Of a stretch of 64,000 nucleotides of DNA, positions 34,357 through 42,929 are shown one piece after another. A program made the position numbers and the translations under genes. The notes beneath the pieces are model-generated. The model was not told the DNA's origin and searched no databases. It saw only the letters and a program-made list of their open reading frames with translations. The DNA lies in NCBI GenBank assembly GCA_905479495.1, contig CAJQMR010000014.1, positions 1 to 64,000 of the forward strand. The letters are read 5' to 3'. The first letter of the stretch is position 1. Each line of letters begins with the position of its first letter. This DNA is from an uncultured Anaerolineae bacterium. GTDB taxonomy: Bacteria > Chloroflexota > Anaerolineae > Promineifilales > Promineifilaceae.

Positions 34357-36753
34357 CTAGGCAGCAACTTTAGGTTTGTAGCCCAACATGCGCAGGCCAT
34401 TGAGTGAAACGAGTACCGTGCCACCTTCGTGGCCGACCACGGCGGCAGGCAAGGCCAGGCCAGAGAAGAAGATGGTGCCCAGCATGAGCAAAATCATGAA
34501 GATGGCAAAGCCAAGGTTTTGCAGCAGCGTTTGCCGCGTTTTGCGGCTGAGGCCGATGGTGTAGGGCAGGTTGTGCAGGTCGTCGGACATGAGGACGATG
34601 TCGGCCGTTTCCAGGGCGACATCGGTGCCAGCCGCGCCCATGGCGATGCCGATGTCGGCTGTGGCCAGGGCAGGAGCATCGTTGACACCGTCGCCCACCA
34701 TGGCGACCGGGCCGTACTGCTCACGCACTTTTTTAACGGCCGTTACCTTATCTTCCGGCAGCAAATCGGCAAAATAGTCATCGACGCCTACCTGAGCGGC
34801 AATCTGCTTGGCTACTGCTTCGTTGTCGCCGGTGAGCATGACCACATGCTCCACGCCGTTGGCATGCAGGGCACGAATCACGTCAGGCGCGTCGGGGCGA
34901 ATCACGTCGGCGTAGGCCAGAATGCCCAGGAGGGCGGCCGTTCCGGTCGTCTCATTAACTTCGGCCATAAGCACGCTGGTTTTGCCCAGATTTTGCAGCC
35001 GGTTCAGTTCGGCTTCAGCTTTGTCTAGCCCTACAGGATTGAATTTTTCGAAGAAACGGCCGTTGCCAATCCAGATGTGCTGCTCGGCGACGGTGGCCTG
35101 TACCCCTTGCCCGGTTGTAGCTTCAAAATTGGTGGCTTCGGTCCAGCTCAGTTCGCGCTGCTGGGCTGCTTTCACGGTGGCTTGGGCCAGTGGATGTTCT
35201 GATTTGGCTTCGACTGCAGCGGCCAAGGTCAGCAACTCATTTTCGCTAGTTTGGCCGTCGAGCGATACGATGTCGGTGACTTCCGGTTCGCCTTTGGTGA
35301 GCGTGCCGGTTTTGTCGAAGGCAATCACTTTGATGGTGGCTGCGTTTTCCACGTAGACGCCACCTTTGAACAAAATGCCGCGCCGTGCGCCGTTGCCGAT
35401 GGCGGAAAGCACGGTAGCGGGCGTGCTGATGACGATGGCACAGGGGGAGGCGGCGACCATGACGGTCATTGCTCGATAGAATGCTTCGCTAAACGCCTCT
35501 TGCCAGAAAACCATGGGTATGACGGCGACCAGGGCGGTGAGGACGATAACGCCGATGGCGTAATATTGCTCGGCGGTGTCTATAAAGCGCTGTGTTTCGG
35601 CTTTTTCGCTGTGGGCTTCTTCCACCATCTGGATGAGTTTGGCCAGGGTGGAATCTTTGGCTAGCTTGGTGACGCGAATCTCCAGGCTGCCGTTTTTGTT
35701 AATGGTGCCCGCAAACACGGTGTCGCCAATTTCTTTGCCCACGGGCATGGATTCTCCGGTGATGGAGGATTGGTCGATGGCGGAACGGCCGTCTACGACC
35801 ACACCATCCAGCGGCAATCGTTCCCCTGGTTTCACAATAATACGGTCGCTGACAACCACTTTTTCAATGGGCAGCAGGTAGGTGTTGTTGCCGCGCCGCA
35901 CCAAGGCCTGTGCCGGACGCAGTTCCATCAGCGCCTTGATGGCGTTGCGGGTGCGGTCCATGGCAAATTCTTGCAGCACATTGGAGAGCGAGAAAAGGAA
36001 GAGCAGCATAGCGCCTTCAAACGGCTGGCCCACGAGGGCTGCGCCCACGGCGGCTAAAATCATAAGTAAATCGACATCGATGGTGCGGTTGCGCAGCGAT
36101 TCGAGACCGCCTTGCAAGCCAAAGGTACCGCCTGTGATATAAGCAATCACAAACAGCACAGTGGCAACCATAGCGGCTTCTTGCTGTTCGGCAATGAGGC
36201 CGCCAATCATGGTGATGAGGGTGATAACGGTAAAGATGGCTTCGAGACGACCGTCTGTTGTCCAGTCCCAGGCGCGTTGCAAAAGGGAGGCCGGGGCAGC
36301 GGGCGCGGGTTCATCTGGCGCTATTGCGGCAGCGGAAGGGGTCACCGTCACGCCCATTTGTTGCACATGGTGAGAAATTTCGTCCGGGGAGATGATCTGA
36401 TTGTTGTAGGTGACAGAAAGTGAGCCTCCCAGATAGCTGGCGGTCGCTCGGCGCACACCGGGCAGCTGGTTCAGGTTTCTTTCTAGCCCTAAAGCACAGG
36501 ATTCACAGGCCCGTCCACCCTGACGGCCTAGCCGCATGGTGCAGGTGTGCCAACGCTCCTGCAGAATGGGGCTAACTTGCTGAGCCACTTTTTCCACAGC
36601 AGGTTCAGATACTTTGGTAGGGTCATAGTCGATTTCGAGACGGCCGTCTTGGGGATGCAAGCTGACCTGCACAATGCCTTCTTGATCCGTAATGGCCTCA
36701 TTGATCAAGTCGGCACAACTTTCTTCATGATCTATTTGGGGTTTCGTATTCAT
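34357..36753 (-). CDS. Heavy-metal P1B-4-type ATPase, candidate Fe(II)/Co(II) exporter
   Basis: A 798-residue metal-transporting ATPase. Residues about 5-70 and 75-135 are two HMA-like domains; the second keeps a CESC metal motif. Then come the membrane core with SPC (AASPCAIVISTP, near 438), DKTGTLT (phosphorylated Asp, near 478), SEHPLAQA (HP motif) and GDGVNDAPALA. Near the end HEGGT (about 778) with the single SPC Cys motif is the signature of the P1B-4 subgroup, which exports Fe(II) or Co(II) in characterised cases such as PfeT/FrvA-type pumps. The neighbouring feo operon supports iron; zinc or cadmium cannot be excluded. Confidence 0.9.
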   Translation of the reverse strand: MNTKPQIDHEESCADLINEAITDQEGIVQVSLHPQDGRLEIDYDPTKVSEPAVEKVAQQVSPILQERWHTCTMRLGRQGGRACESCALGLERNLNQLPGVRRATASYLGGSLSVTYNNQIISPDEISHHVQQMGVTVTPSAAAIAPDEPAPAAPASLLQRAWDWTTDGRLEAIFTVITLITMIGGLIAEQQEAAMVATVLFVIAYITGGTFGLQGGLESLRNRTIDVDLLMILAAVGAALVGQPFEGAMLLFLFSLSNVLQEFAMDRTRNAIKALMELRPAQALVRRGNNTYLLPIEKVVVSDRIIVKPGERLPLDGVVVDGRSAIDQSSITGESMPVGKEIGDTVFAGTINKNGSLEIRVTKLAKDSTLAKLIQMVEEAHSEKAETQRFIDTAEQYYAIGVIVLTALVAVIPMVFWQEAFSEAFYRAMTVMVAASPCAIVISTPATVLSAIGNGARRGILFKGGVYVENAATIKVIAFDKTGTLTKGEPEVTDIVSLDGQTSENELLTLAAAVEAKSEHPLAQATVKAAQQRELSWTEATNFEATTGQGVQATVAEQHIWIGNGRFFEKFNPVGLDKAEAELNRLQNLGKTSVLMAEVNETTGTAALLGILAYADVIRPDAPDVIRALHANGVEHVVMLTGDNEAVAKQIAAQVGVDDYFADLLPEDKVTAVKKVREQYGPVAMVGDGVNDAPALATADIGIAMGAAGTDVALETADIVLMSDDLHNLPYTIGLSRKTRQTLLQNLGFAIFMILLMLGTIFFSGLALPAAVVGHEGGTVLVSLNGLRMLGYKPKVAA

Positions 36754-36863
36754 ATGTTTAATCCTTTCCCCTTATTTTAGGCGCGGGTGTCCTCAGGAGT
36801 TATTGATTTTTGTACTTTTTTGCGGTGACAAAGAGCACAGCTTTAACCTTTGCCAATCCTATA

Positions 36864-36923
36864 GTTAACATAGGTTTATAACAAAAGTTAACCATAGTGA
36901 CAAATAAATTTAACCTAGGTTAA
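36864..36923 (-). promoter_or_regulatory. Promoter and candidate metal-responsive operator of the P1B-4 ATPase gene
   Basis: On the minus strand TTGTCA (36903-36898) is followed by a 17-base spacer and TATAAA (36880-36875). A perfect palindrome TTAACCTAGGTTAA (36910-36923) lies six bases upstream of the -35. GTTAAC recurs within the spacer (36887-36892) and just beyond the -10 (36864-36869). The palindrome resembles DtxR/IdeR-type iron boxes in length and symmetry. The DtxR-FeoA protein encoded at 33138 is the obvious candidate binder; this is inference. Confidence 0.65.
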
Positions 36924-37049
36924 TTTTTTATTTTTTTACTTAGTTTGTAGAGAATATTGTTCGTGAAACTTGCTGTACAGGAAAATTGATGGGAAGTACG
37001 TTTACTGAGATGAGGAGGGCGAAAAACCTATCTTTTTGTCCCCTACTTG

Positions 37050-37058
37050 TGTTATGAT
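37050..37058 (+). promoter_or_regulatory. Extended -10 of the BTAD regulator gene
   Basis: TGTTATGAT forms a TGnTATGAT extended -10 with no clear -35. Transcription would start near 37065, leaving a leader of about 145 bases before the ATG at 37210, with no strong fold seen in it. Confidence 0.35.
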
Positions 37059-37209
37059 GTAATACGGAAAACCGATTGGTACGAGTGAACCCATTAGATT
37101 TGACCAACCTTCAAAAAATTTCGACTCTTGCATCACCTTACGTATCACAATCGAATTAATTGGATGTTAAAATCAGTGAGTTTGCGCTCGTTCCGTGGAG
37201 TATCCTTGA

Positions 37210-38484
37210 ATGCTTTCCCCGGAAGAGGTTGTTGTACGCGAGCCTGAAGATAAGCGTGGAGCATGGCATTCACTGCTGGCCAACAATCAATATGAACAGA
37301 TCTCAAACTGCCTGGAAATAGCCTATACGCAGGCAGTAAATAATGATGAAGTAGAAAAGGCTGCATTGCTGTCTGCTGCCCGGCAGCTTTGTGCCAGCTG
37401 CGATCAGCTTCAGCAGGAAGTGTCGTTTCATGAGCAGGCGTACCAGCAGGTTGAAACGCGCCGGGATCAGATGGATGCTGAACTGAGCAAGTTGTTGGAG
37501 AAGATGGAAATTAAGCCAACAACGGCCGTTGCCACACCACAATCCACCCTCTGGCAGCGCATAAACCGTTTATGGCATCGAGAAAAGCAGCCGCTTCCCA
37601 AACCGCCGGAACCAGGCTCCCCAGCACGAAAAAATGGTACCGTGACGTTAGAAACGGCCGTGCGGCCCATCAGCCAACCATCCCTGCCAGAATTCCCTTT
37701 CAGCAACACCAATCCAACATGTCCCCAGCTCACAATTTACTGTCTGGGTACGTTTCGCGTCTACGAAGATGAGCATCCCATTGAGGATTGGCCCAGCCGC
37801 AAAGGCAAAGCCATCTTCAAATATTTACTGCTGTATCGGCAGCAGCGCATCACCAAAGAAGTGTTGATGGCCCAGTTCTGGCCAGAGGCCACGGCCGATG
37901 CTGCGCGCAATAATTTAAATGTGGCCATTTACGGGCTGCGGCAGGCGCTGCGTAACGGCTACCCGGACTTTTCACACGTCTTGTTTCAGGATGATTGTTA
38001 CTTTCTGAACCCGGAAATGGAAATTTGGGTGGATGTAGAGCAGTTTGAGACGATTTACAAGAAGGCGTGCCAGAAAATACAACGGGGGGATACGGCCGTT
38101 GCCCTGCCAGATTTACACGCGGCCGAACTGCTTTACCAGGGTGAGCTGCTGGCGGAAGATCGGTATGAGGATTGGCTGACAGTGCGGCGGCAGCAGTTAC
38201 AGCGGCACTATTTGCAACTGCTCGCCCACTTATGCGACCATTATTTTGCCATGCAGCAATACGCCACTTGCACCACTTTTGCGAACAAGCTGCTGCATGT
38301 TGAACCTTGCCACGAGGCCACCCACCGGCTGCTAATGCGGGCCTATGCGCGACAGCGGCAAGGATACCTGGCTCTGCGTCAATATCACCAATGTGTCGAG
38401 CTGCTGGCGGAAGAGCTGGCCGTTCCCCCAGATCCAGCAACGACCCGGCTTTACGAAGCCATCCGCAACCACGAACCCATTTAG
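37210..38484 (+). CDS. BTAD/SARP-type transcriptional regulator
   Basis: A 424-residue regulator. Residues about 1-170 are helical/linker and not recognised, with a His/Pro-rich stretch. About 178-270 is an OmpR-like winged helix (TIYCLGTFRVYEDEHPIEDW, WPSRKGKAIFKYLLLY, EATADAARNNLNVAIYGLRQ). About 285-420 is the bacterial transcriptional activator (BTAD) TPR domain (ELLYQGELLAEDRYEDWL through REYHQ-like QYHQCVELLAEEL). SARP proteins are often found near secondary-metabolite or stress genes. The AT-rich leader and single extended -10 suggest weak basal expression. It is divergent from the metal ATPase gene. Confidence 0.88.
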   Translation: MLSPEEVVVREPEDKRGAWHSLLANNQYEQISNCLEIAYTQAVNNDEVEKAALLSAARQLCASCDQLQQEVSFHEQAYQQVETRRDQMDAELSKLLEKMEIKPTTAVATPQSTLWQRINRLWHREKQPLPKPPEPGSPARKNGTVTLETAVRPISQPSLPEFPFSNTNPTCPQLTIYCLGTFRVYEDEHPIEDWPSRKGKAIFKYLLLYRQQRITKEVLMAQFWPEATADAARNNLNVAIYGLRQALRNGYPDFSHVLFQDDCYFLNPEMEIWVDVEQFETIYKKACQKIQRGDTAVALPDLHAAELLYQGELLAEDRYEDWLTVRRQQLQRHYLQLLAHLCDHYFAMQQYATCTTFANKLLHVEPCHEATHRLLMRAYARQRQGYLALRQYHQCVELLAEELAVPPDPATTRLYEAIRNHEPI

Positions 38485-38509
38485 TAAGAAAATCAGCAGT
38501 TAATCAAGA

Positions 38510-38554
38510 AAATCAGCACTTAATTTAAGAAAATTTCAAATTAAGTGCTGATTT
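38510..38554 (+). terminator. Perfect 17-bp inverted repeat after the BTAD regulator
   Basis: AAATCAGCACTTAATTT (38510-38526) pairs perfectly with 38538-38554 over 11 bases. Just before it, AAGAAAATCAGCAGTTAAT (from 38487) is a near-direct copy of the left arm and its flank, so one arm was duplicated. Confidence 0.7.
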
Positions 38555-38695
38555 ACTGTTGCTTAAGTGGCCCATGTTTTTATGGTGGTGTGCCGCGAGT
38601 CAAATGGATGGCTCAAGGCCAATAAAGTCACCGGAGACTTAATCGAATCTTATTGTTTAAAGAAAATCTACGTGTACTGTAAAAGGAGAAAGCTA

Positions 38696-39139
38696 ATGCC
38701 ATTTGAAACACCATTTGCACCATCCGTATTTGACGCCACCATTTCTGCTGTAGAGCATGAGCATGGCGGTGCACCTCCGATGTCGATTATTCGCACAAAT
38801 CAAAGCTGGGCTGTCAACGTCAGCTGGCAAACCACAGGTCTTGCAACGGGTATGATTACCGGAAACTGGCACCTTCATTGTTATCTGGAATCCCTTGGTC
38901 CCGGCGCAGATATTGATCTTGTCGATCCTGGTGATCACATCATTCCTTTGACACCAGGGCCATCGCCCGTTGATTATTTTGTTCACTTTGACGTACCGGC
39001 GGGTGCGGTTGGTCCAGTCCCCGCTGCTGGTCGGCTCTATCGGTTGGTTGTTTCCTTAACCTATCGTGAGCCCGGAGGTGGCCCTGGCCCAATGGCCGGA
39101 TTTGTTGAAGGCCCGGTACTTCAGTTCTATCAACCCTAA
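38696..39139 (+). CDS. Unknown beta-rich protein, related to the C-terminal part of the next gene
   Basis: A 147-residue protein with no signal peptide or membrane span and little charge. The start at 38696 (MPFETPFAPSV) follows AAAGGAGAAAG. An alternating pattern suggests a beta-sandwich. Its last third (RLYRLVVSLTYREP, then GFVEGPVLQF) matches the end of the protein at 39320 (HRLWALVSVQATN, then NFLEGPSVKV), and the middle pairs similarly, so the two share an Ig-like domain. No known family is recognised. It lies in a stretch without ACGGCCGT. Confidence 0.65.
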   Translation: MPFETPFAPSVFDATISAVEHEHGGAPPMSIIRTNQSWAVNVSWQTTGLATGMITGNWHLHCYLESLGPGADIDLVDPGDHIIPLTPGPSPVDYFVHFDVPAGAVGPVPAAGRLYRLVVSLTYREPGGGPGPMAGFVEGPVLQFYQP

Positions 39140-39158
39140 GGAACCTCGGTTTCCCTAG

Positions 39159-39198
39159 AATCCCACTGGCTTTGGCTTCTGCCAGGGCCAGTGGGATT
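39159..39198. terminator. 12-bp inverted repeat terminator-like hairpin
   Basis: AATCCCACTGGC (39159-39170) pairs perfectly with 39187-39198 over 16 bases. It follows the gene at 38696 and has a moderately T-rich downstream flank (ATCATTTGTTTT). Confidence 0.65.
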
Positions 39199-39319
39199 AT
39201 CATTTGTTTTAAAAATGAAGGCTGTTAACGCATGAAGCAGCATCGGGATTAGAGCATATTTTGAACTTGATATGCTTTTGACTAAGATGAACCACAGTCA
39301 CAACAAATAAGAGGCTCTT

Positions 39320-40267
39320 ATGAACGAAAAAAACAGAGAATATGACAACTTAATTGTAATCAAGTATATCGGTCCTAAGATGCAATCATGGCTGAGAGAA
39401 AAGCTACAAGTACATACTTACCATGACTTGGCAAATCTTTCAGTAGATCAGATCCAATCTCAACTACTTGTCGATAAAAAGACGGTGGCAACGAGCAATG
39501 TTGAAGCCTGGATCCAACAAGCAAAGGAGTTAGCCTTAGAATCCAAGGCAGAAGATAACGCAATGCCGCCAGAGCCCGTCGAGTCCGGCGCTAGCGATCG
39601 GGTAGACATGCCCAAAAAGGCTAAAGATTGGGAAGAGTACGCTTCCTTCATGGTTTACTTTGAAGCGAGAGAAATTAATGGCAAGCGGGAAAAGCGCGTT
39701 AAGGTTTTTCACATTGAAGCAGACAAGAGCAAGGTTTGGCCAGAATTGACTGCAGAGCACTTTGTCTGGATGCTTGATCAGGCCGGGGAAGGACCTTTCC
39801 CAATAACATCTCAACAGCTAAGTGAAGAGCAGTCCGAAATGGAGAAAAAGCAGCCAGTCGGAGAAGCGCAAGTAAAAATCAAGCAGGTACGACTTTTTCA
39901 ACCGCCTGAGGCTAAGAAACCTGTGGCTATAAGTAACGGCAAAATTGAGCAGCACACACTCAAGGCTGGCGAACCATTTTCTTTAGAGGTGCTCTTTTCA
40001 CTTGTTGGAGAGGCGGCAGAGTCAATTGTTGAACAGCATGCCAATTATAGCGTACAAGTTGTCGCCAAGGATACACACAAAAAAGTGGGCACTGAGTTAG
40101 GCTGTTTGGAGCCGAAAGCACTTTCTGAGGGGAAATTTGATTATAAGATTAGGATGCCAGTGGCAACTTTAAATACCGGTGAGCACCGGTTATGGGCTTT
40201 GGTCTCCGTCCAGGCGACCAATACCATCCCCAACTTTTTAGAAGGGCCATCAGTTAAGGTATTGTGA
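39320..40267 (+). CDS. Unknown protein: helix-hairpin-helix-like N-domain plus beta-sandwich C-domain
   Basis: A 315-residue soluble protein. Residues about 10-75 (IKYIGPKMQSWLREKLQVHT, then YHDLANLSVDQIQSQL) fit a helix-hairpin-helix/SAM-like fold, often used to bind DNA or other proteins. About 95-155 is an acidic/aromatic segment (EEYASFMVYFEAREINGKR) of unknown type. About 180-315 is a beta-rich domain related to the whole of the protein at 38696. GAGG precedes the start. The gene is richer in A and T than its neighbours and free of ACGGCCGT. No function is known to me. Confidence 0.65.
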   Translation: MNEKNREYDNLIVIKYIGPKMQSWLREKLQVHTYHDLANLSVDQIQSQLLVDKKTVATSNVEAWIQQAKELALESKAEDNAMPPEPVESGASDRVDMPKKAKDWEEYASFMVYFEAREINGKREKRVKVFHIEADKSKVWPELTAEHFVWMLDQAGEGPFPITSQQLSEEQSEMEKKQPVGEAQVKIKQVRLFQPPEAKKPVAISNGKIEQHTLKAGEPFSLEVLFSLVGEAAESIVEQHANYSVQVVAKDTHKKVGTELGCLEPKALSEGKFDYKIRMPVATLNTGEHRLWALVSVQATNTIPNFLEGPSVKVL

Positions 40268-40349
40268 TCTTGTTTCTTGTTCTTGAATAAATGATGTTAC
40301 GAGATCTGTTTTCTTTTATGTAAAAGCTAAAAAGAGTGCTGAGCATCTA

Positions 40350-40634
40350 TCAATCGCCAAAATCAACCTCTTTTAGAGCATCGTCAAGCAGAGATTTGAG
40401 TTCATCTGAAAGAGTCTGATCATCCGTTTCGCTAATTTCTGGGGCTGATAAAATTAAGCCCCCCTTGCTGCCACTGTGAATAGCGTATTCGTCACCGGCA
40501 GACAAAACAACTTTTTTAAATTTGGGTGACCATTGCACAAGAAGATGCCTACCACAAGTGGGGCAAAGCCATTCTTCAGCACCTGATTCATGGGCTGTTT
40601 CTAATAACATGCCGTGTTGAGATTGGTGATCCAT
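40350..40634 (-). CDS. Small zinc-ribbon protein
   Basis: A 94-residue protein with one Cys pair (LCPTCGRHLLVQW); two ligands could also come from a nearby His-rich start (HQSQHG). The tail is strongly acidic (DELKSLLDDALKEVDFGD). AGGAG precedes the start at 40634. It converges with the gene at 39320. It may bind zinc or a partner protein of the neighbouring unknown genes; this is a guess. Confidence 0.6.
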   Translation of the reverse strand: MDHQSQHGMLLETAHESGAEEWLCPTCGRHLLVQWSPKFKKVVLSAGDEYAIHSGSKGGLILSAPEISETDDQTLSDELKSLLDDALKEVDFGD

Positions 40635-40777
40635 TACAGGCTCCTAATGAAATAAATAATAATTGTAAAATCAATGATAAGATTTATACGGTCCTATACC
40701 TATATTAAATTTAAACGAAATTTGAGGGGTAGGTAATAGGAAGGTATATCTAGGTTAAATGGCCTAGTAGTTTGCCA

Positions 40778-40813
40778 ACAGGCGGGAATCCAAACTTGTG
40801 GATTCCCGCCTGT
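40778..40813. terminator. 15-bp inverted repeat
   Basis: ACAGGCGGGAATCCA (40778-40792) pairs perfectly with 40799-40813 over a six-base loop, just beyond the end of the sulfotransferase gene. It probably stops transcription from both sides; no clear U-tract is present. Confidence 0.7.
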
Positions 40814-40827
40814 GTTGCAATAATGAG

Positions 40828-41457
40828 CTAAGCTGCGTTTTCTTTTTTCAGGCGATTTTTGCGATTGCGGTACAGATTGGGGTCAACCACTTCGCTCATG
40901 GCCTCGGTATTCATGTTGCCACCCAAAAATTCATTGATTTGGGCCACCTGGGGCACGGGGTTGGCCAACATGTCGCTGTAATGAATATAGATTACAGAGA
41001 CATTTGGCTGGGCGGCCATCCAATCCATCACGCTGTTGAGATGTTTTTCAAACAGCGCGGAAATTTCCTCATCGCTGGCCTGCTCTGGGTCTTCGCCTCG
41101 ATTGATGAGCATCTTCTTCTGCGAAGCTAAAATTTCGGACATGTTGCGCCGCATGAAAATCACTTTGTATTCATATTCTGCGGGCATATAGCGCAGCAGC
41201 TGGGAGATCACTTTAACGGTTTTGCCCTGAGCATCGACCATCCATGCCGTGTCACCCTTGTCCATCTGTTTGACGCGTTCAAATTCGTAATAGCCTTTGG
41301 GATTGTCGTCATCGGCGGTGCGAATTTTGTCGGTGAGTGGGGGAATGCCACCCGCCTCTAACATCTTCATCATCATGGAGGTGCCAGAGCGAGGCAGGCC
41401 ACTCACGACGGTGACGACGGGTTTGCTGCCAAATAACTTTTTGAAAATACCTTTCAT
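40828..41457 (-). CDS. Sulfotransferase-family protein
   Basis: A 209-residue protein opening with the PAPS-binding loop VVSGLPRSGTSMMMKMLEAGG and followed by an Arg/Ser region (FMRRNMSEILASQKKM) that aligns with the 3'-phosphate site. It lacks a signal peptide. Such small sulfotransferase-like proteins transfer sulfate from PAPS to a hydroxyl or amine acceptor; the acceptor is unknown. It stands alone between two hairpins. The GC content looks closer to the main chromosome than to the unknown genes before it, but no ACGGCCGT occurs in it. Confidence 0.85.
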   Translation of the reverse strand: MKGIFKKLFGSKPVVTVVSGLPRSGTSMMMKMLEAGGIPPLTDKIRTADDDNPKGYYEFERVKQMDKGDTAWMVDAQGKTVKVISQLLRYMPAEYEYKVIFMRRNMSEILASQKKMLINRGEDPEQASDEEISALFEKHLNSVMDWMAAQPNVSVIYIHYSDMLANPVPQVAQINEFLGGNMNTEAMSEVVDPNLYRNRKNRLKKENAA

Positions 41458-41651
41458 TAAACGTTCCTTGTTGCCATATTATTTAGACACAGCTTTTGTT
41501 GTGATGGGTCTGTGTTTGCTGTTTTTTCTATGGCCTTCTCTGTTTGGTTAACCTTTTTAATCGTAACACAGGTGCATGGGATGCAAAATGGGACGGTTGT
41601 TACCTGTGATACGGCCGTTCCTTTTATACTTGCTCCTGCTTAAGGCTTGGC

Positions 41652-42929
41652 TTAAAGATGCAGCCGTGCCCCCAGCTGTTGAATAAATTTCTGTCCGGCG
41701 CTGTCCAACGGCTCGTCCAGGCCAAAGGTGAGCGTGTGCAGCTGTATATCGCCAATGGCTAGATGCAGCGGGTGCGGCAGCGGCTGCGGGTAGATGAGCA
41801 GGGCGTGGTGGCAGCCTTTGGCCTTGGCATACGTGATGACCTGGCTGATGTCTGCCTGGCTGGGTTTGTCTGGCGTTTTGTATTTGGTATCTAGCACGGC
41901 CAGGGGACGGCCGTTTTCCCCATACAGTGTCAAATCAATCTGGAAGCGTAATTCAGCGTTAGAACCAAGGGTGGTGCTTTCTTGGGCTTTGATACGATAG
42001 GGCAGGGGCAAATGGGCTTGCAGCCAGTTGGCCACGCAGCGCTCGTACAGCTGGGCCATGTTGAGCAAGAATGGCATGAGCTGATGGCCGCCATCGGCCA
42101 ACAGCGGCCCGGTGTGCTCCAAGAAGAAGCGGCAGAGCGCATGCAAAATGGCGTAATCCTGGTTGAGGCGGCTGTAGCTGCGGTTTTGGCAGTCGATGGG
42201 TTGAAACGGCCGTATCGTTACCAATGGTTGCAGTAAATGATAGGCGCGGCGCACGGCCGTTTGCGCTGTGGGGCTGCATTGCCCACTGCGAGCAATCTGG
42301 TGCAGGGTGTAGGCTATCATCTGATTGTCAGGAATGTCGGTAGTGTGGGCGTCGTAGCGGCAGGCGAGCTGCACGGTGGGGCTGCTGTGTGCCAAGGCGC
42401 TTGGTAACAACTTGCCGCGCACGTAGGGGAGAACGGCCGTTTGGGGCAAATACGCTTGCTGAAAGCCTTGCCGCCCCCGACGAATGACGCGCTGGGCCAA
42501 GATGTGGGCCAACAGGCTAAAAAATTCTGGGACCGAAGCGACGTCTGTAAGGCCCTTGGCCAAATCAGCCAACCGCAAATCGTAAGTCATCTCCCACAAT
42601 TGAAACAGTCGGGCAATGGGCACCTTGGGCGTGATGGTGAGGGTAAGCTGGTGCGGCACCTGAACCTGCCCTACCCAGCCCTGGGCCGTTAGCTGCCACT
42701 GATTTTCTGTTTTGGGAGAAGGGAAAGAAACGAGCAACTTTTTGCCATTTTGGTCCAGCGTGCGCCATAGCTGTTCTCCTACGTGGGTTGGCAGCTGTGC
42801 GGCAGGCAGGGTAATCGTTTCGTATTCGCTCAGGCTAAAGGCTAAGTGCGTGGCTTGGCGTTGCATCTGATGTTCCATTACAAGGATGGTATCAAACAAT
42901 GGGGTTGGGGCAACTGCGTGGGTCATCAT
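41652..42929 (-). CDS. McrC-like 5-methylcytosine restriction subunit
   Basis: A 425-residue protein of the McrC family. About 331-350 is the PD-(D/E)xK nuclease core: FQIDLTLYGENGRPLAV, then LDTKYK, with the acidic residues and Lys in place. The N-terminal part (LPTHVGEQLWRTLDQNG, LTITPKVPIARLFQLWEM) matches the DNA-binding/McrB-contacting region. McrC partners with the GTPase McrB to cut DNA carrying modified cytosines. Its ATG overlaps the stop of the histidine kinase gene at 42926-42929, and McrB lies elsewhere (57909). It is the last gene of the two-kinase operon, an unusual context. Confidence 0.88.
   Translation of the reverse strand: MMTHAVAPTPLFDTILVMEHQMQRQATHLAFSLSEYETITLPAAQLPTHVGEQLWRTLDQNGKKLLVSFPSPKTENQWQLTAQGWVGQVQVPHQLTLTITPKVPIARLFQLWEMTYDLRLADLAKGLTDVASVPEFFSLLAHILAQRVIRRGRQGFQQAYLPQTAVLPYVRGKLLPSALAHSSPTVQLACRYDAHTTDIPDNQMIAYTLHQIARSGQCSPTAQTAVRRAYHLLQPLVTIRPFQPIDCQNRSYSRLNQDYAILHALCRFFLEHTGPLLADGGHQLMPFLLNMAQLYERCVANWLQAHLPLPYRIKAQESTTLGSNAELRFQIDLTLYGENGRPLAVLDTKYKTPDKPSQADISQVITYAKAKGCHHALLIYPQPLPHPLHLAIGDIQLHTLTFGLDEPLDSAGQKFIQQLGARLHL

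Larger units (their letters stand above)
36754..37209. other. Divergent regulatory region, 456 bases, between ATPase and BTAD regulator genes
   Basis: No gene is seen. The left part carries a sigma-70-type promoter for the ATPase gene with three GTTAAC-like words and one 14-bp palindrome; the right part holds an extended -10 for the regulator gene. The region is clearly richer in A and T than the coding DNA on either side. No ACGGCCGT is present. Confidence 0.6.

Noticed and set aside
36910-36923. Part of a CRISPR or phage attachment site
   Set aside because: A lone 14-bp palindrome near a promoter, with no repeats, spacers or integrase gene near it.
37036-37041. -35 box TTGTCC before the BTAD gene
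   Set aside because: The gap to the -10 at 37053 is only 11 bases; the extended -10 alone is kept.
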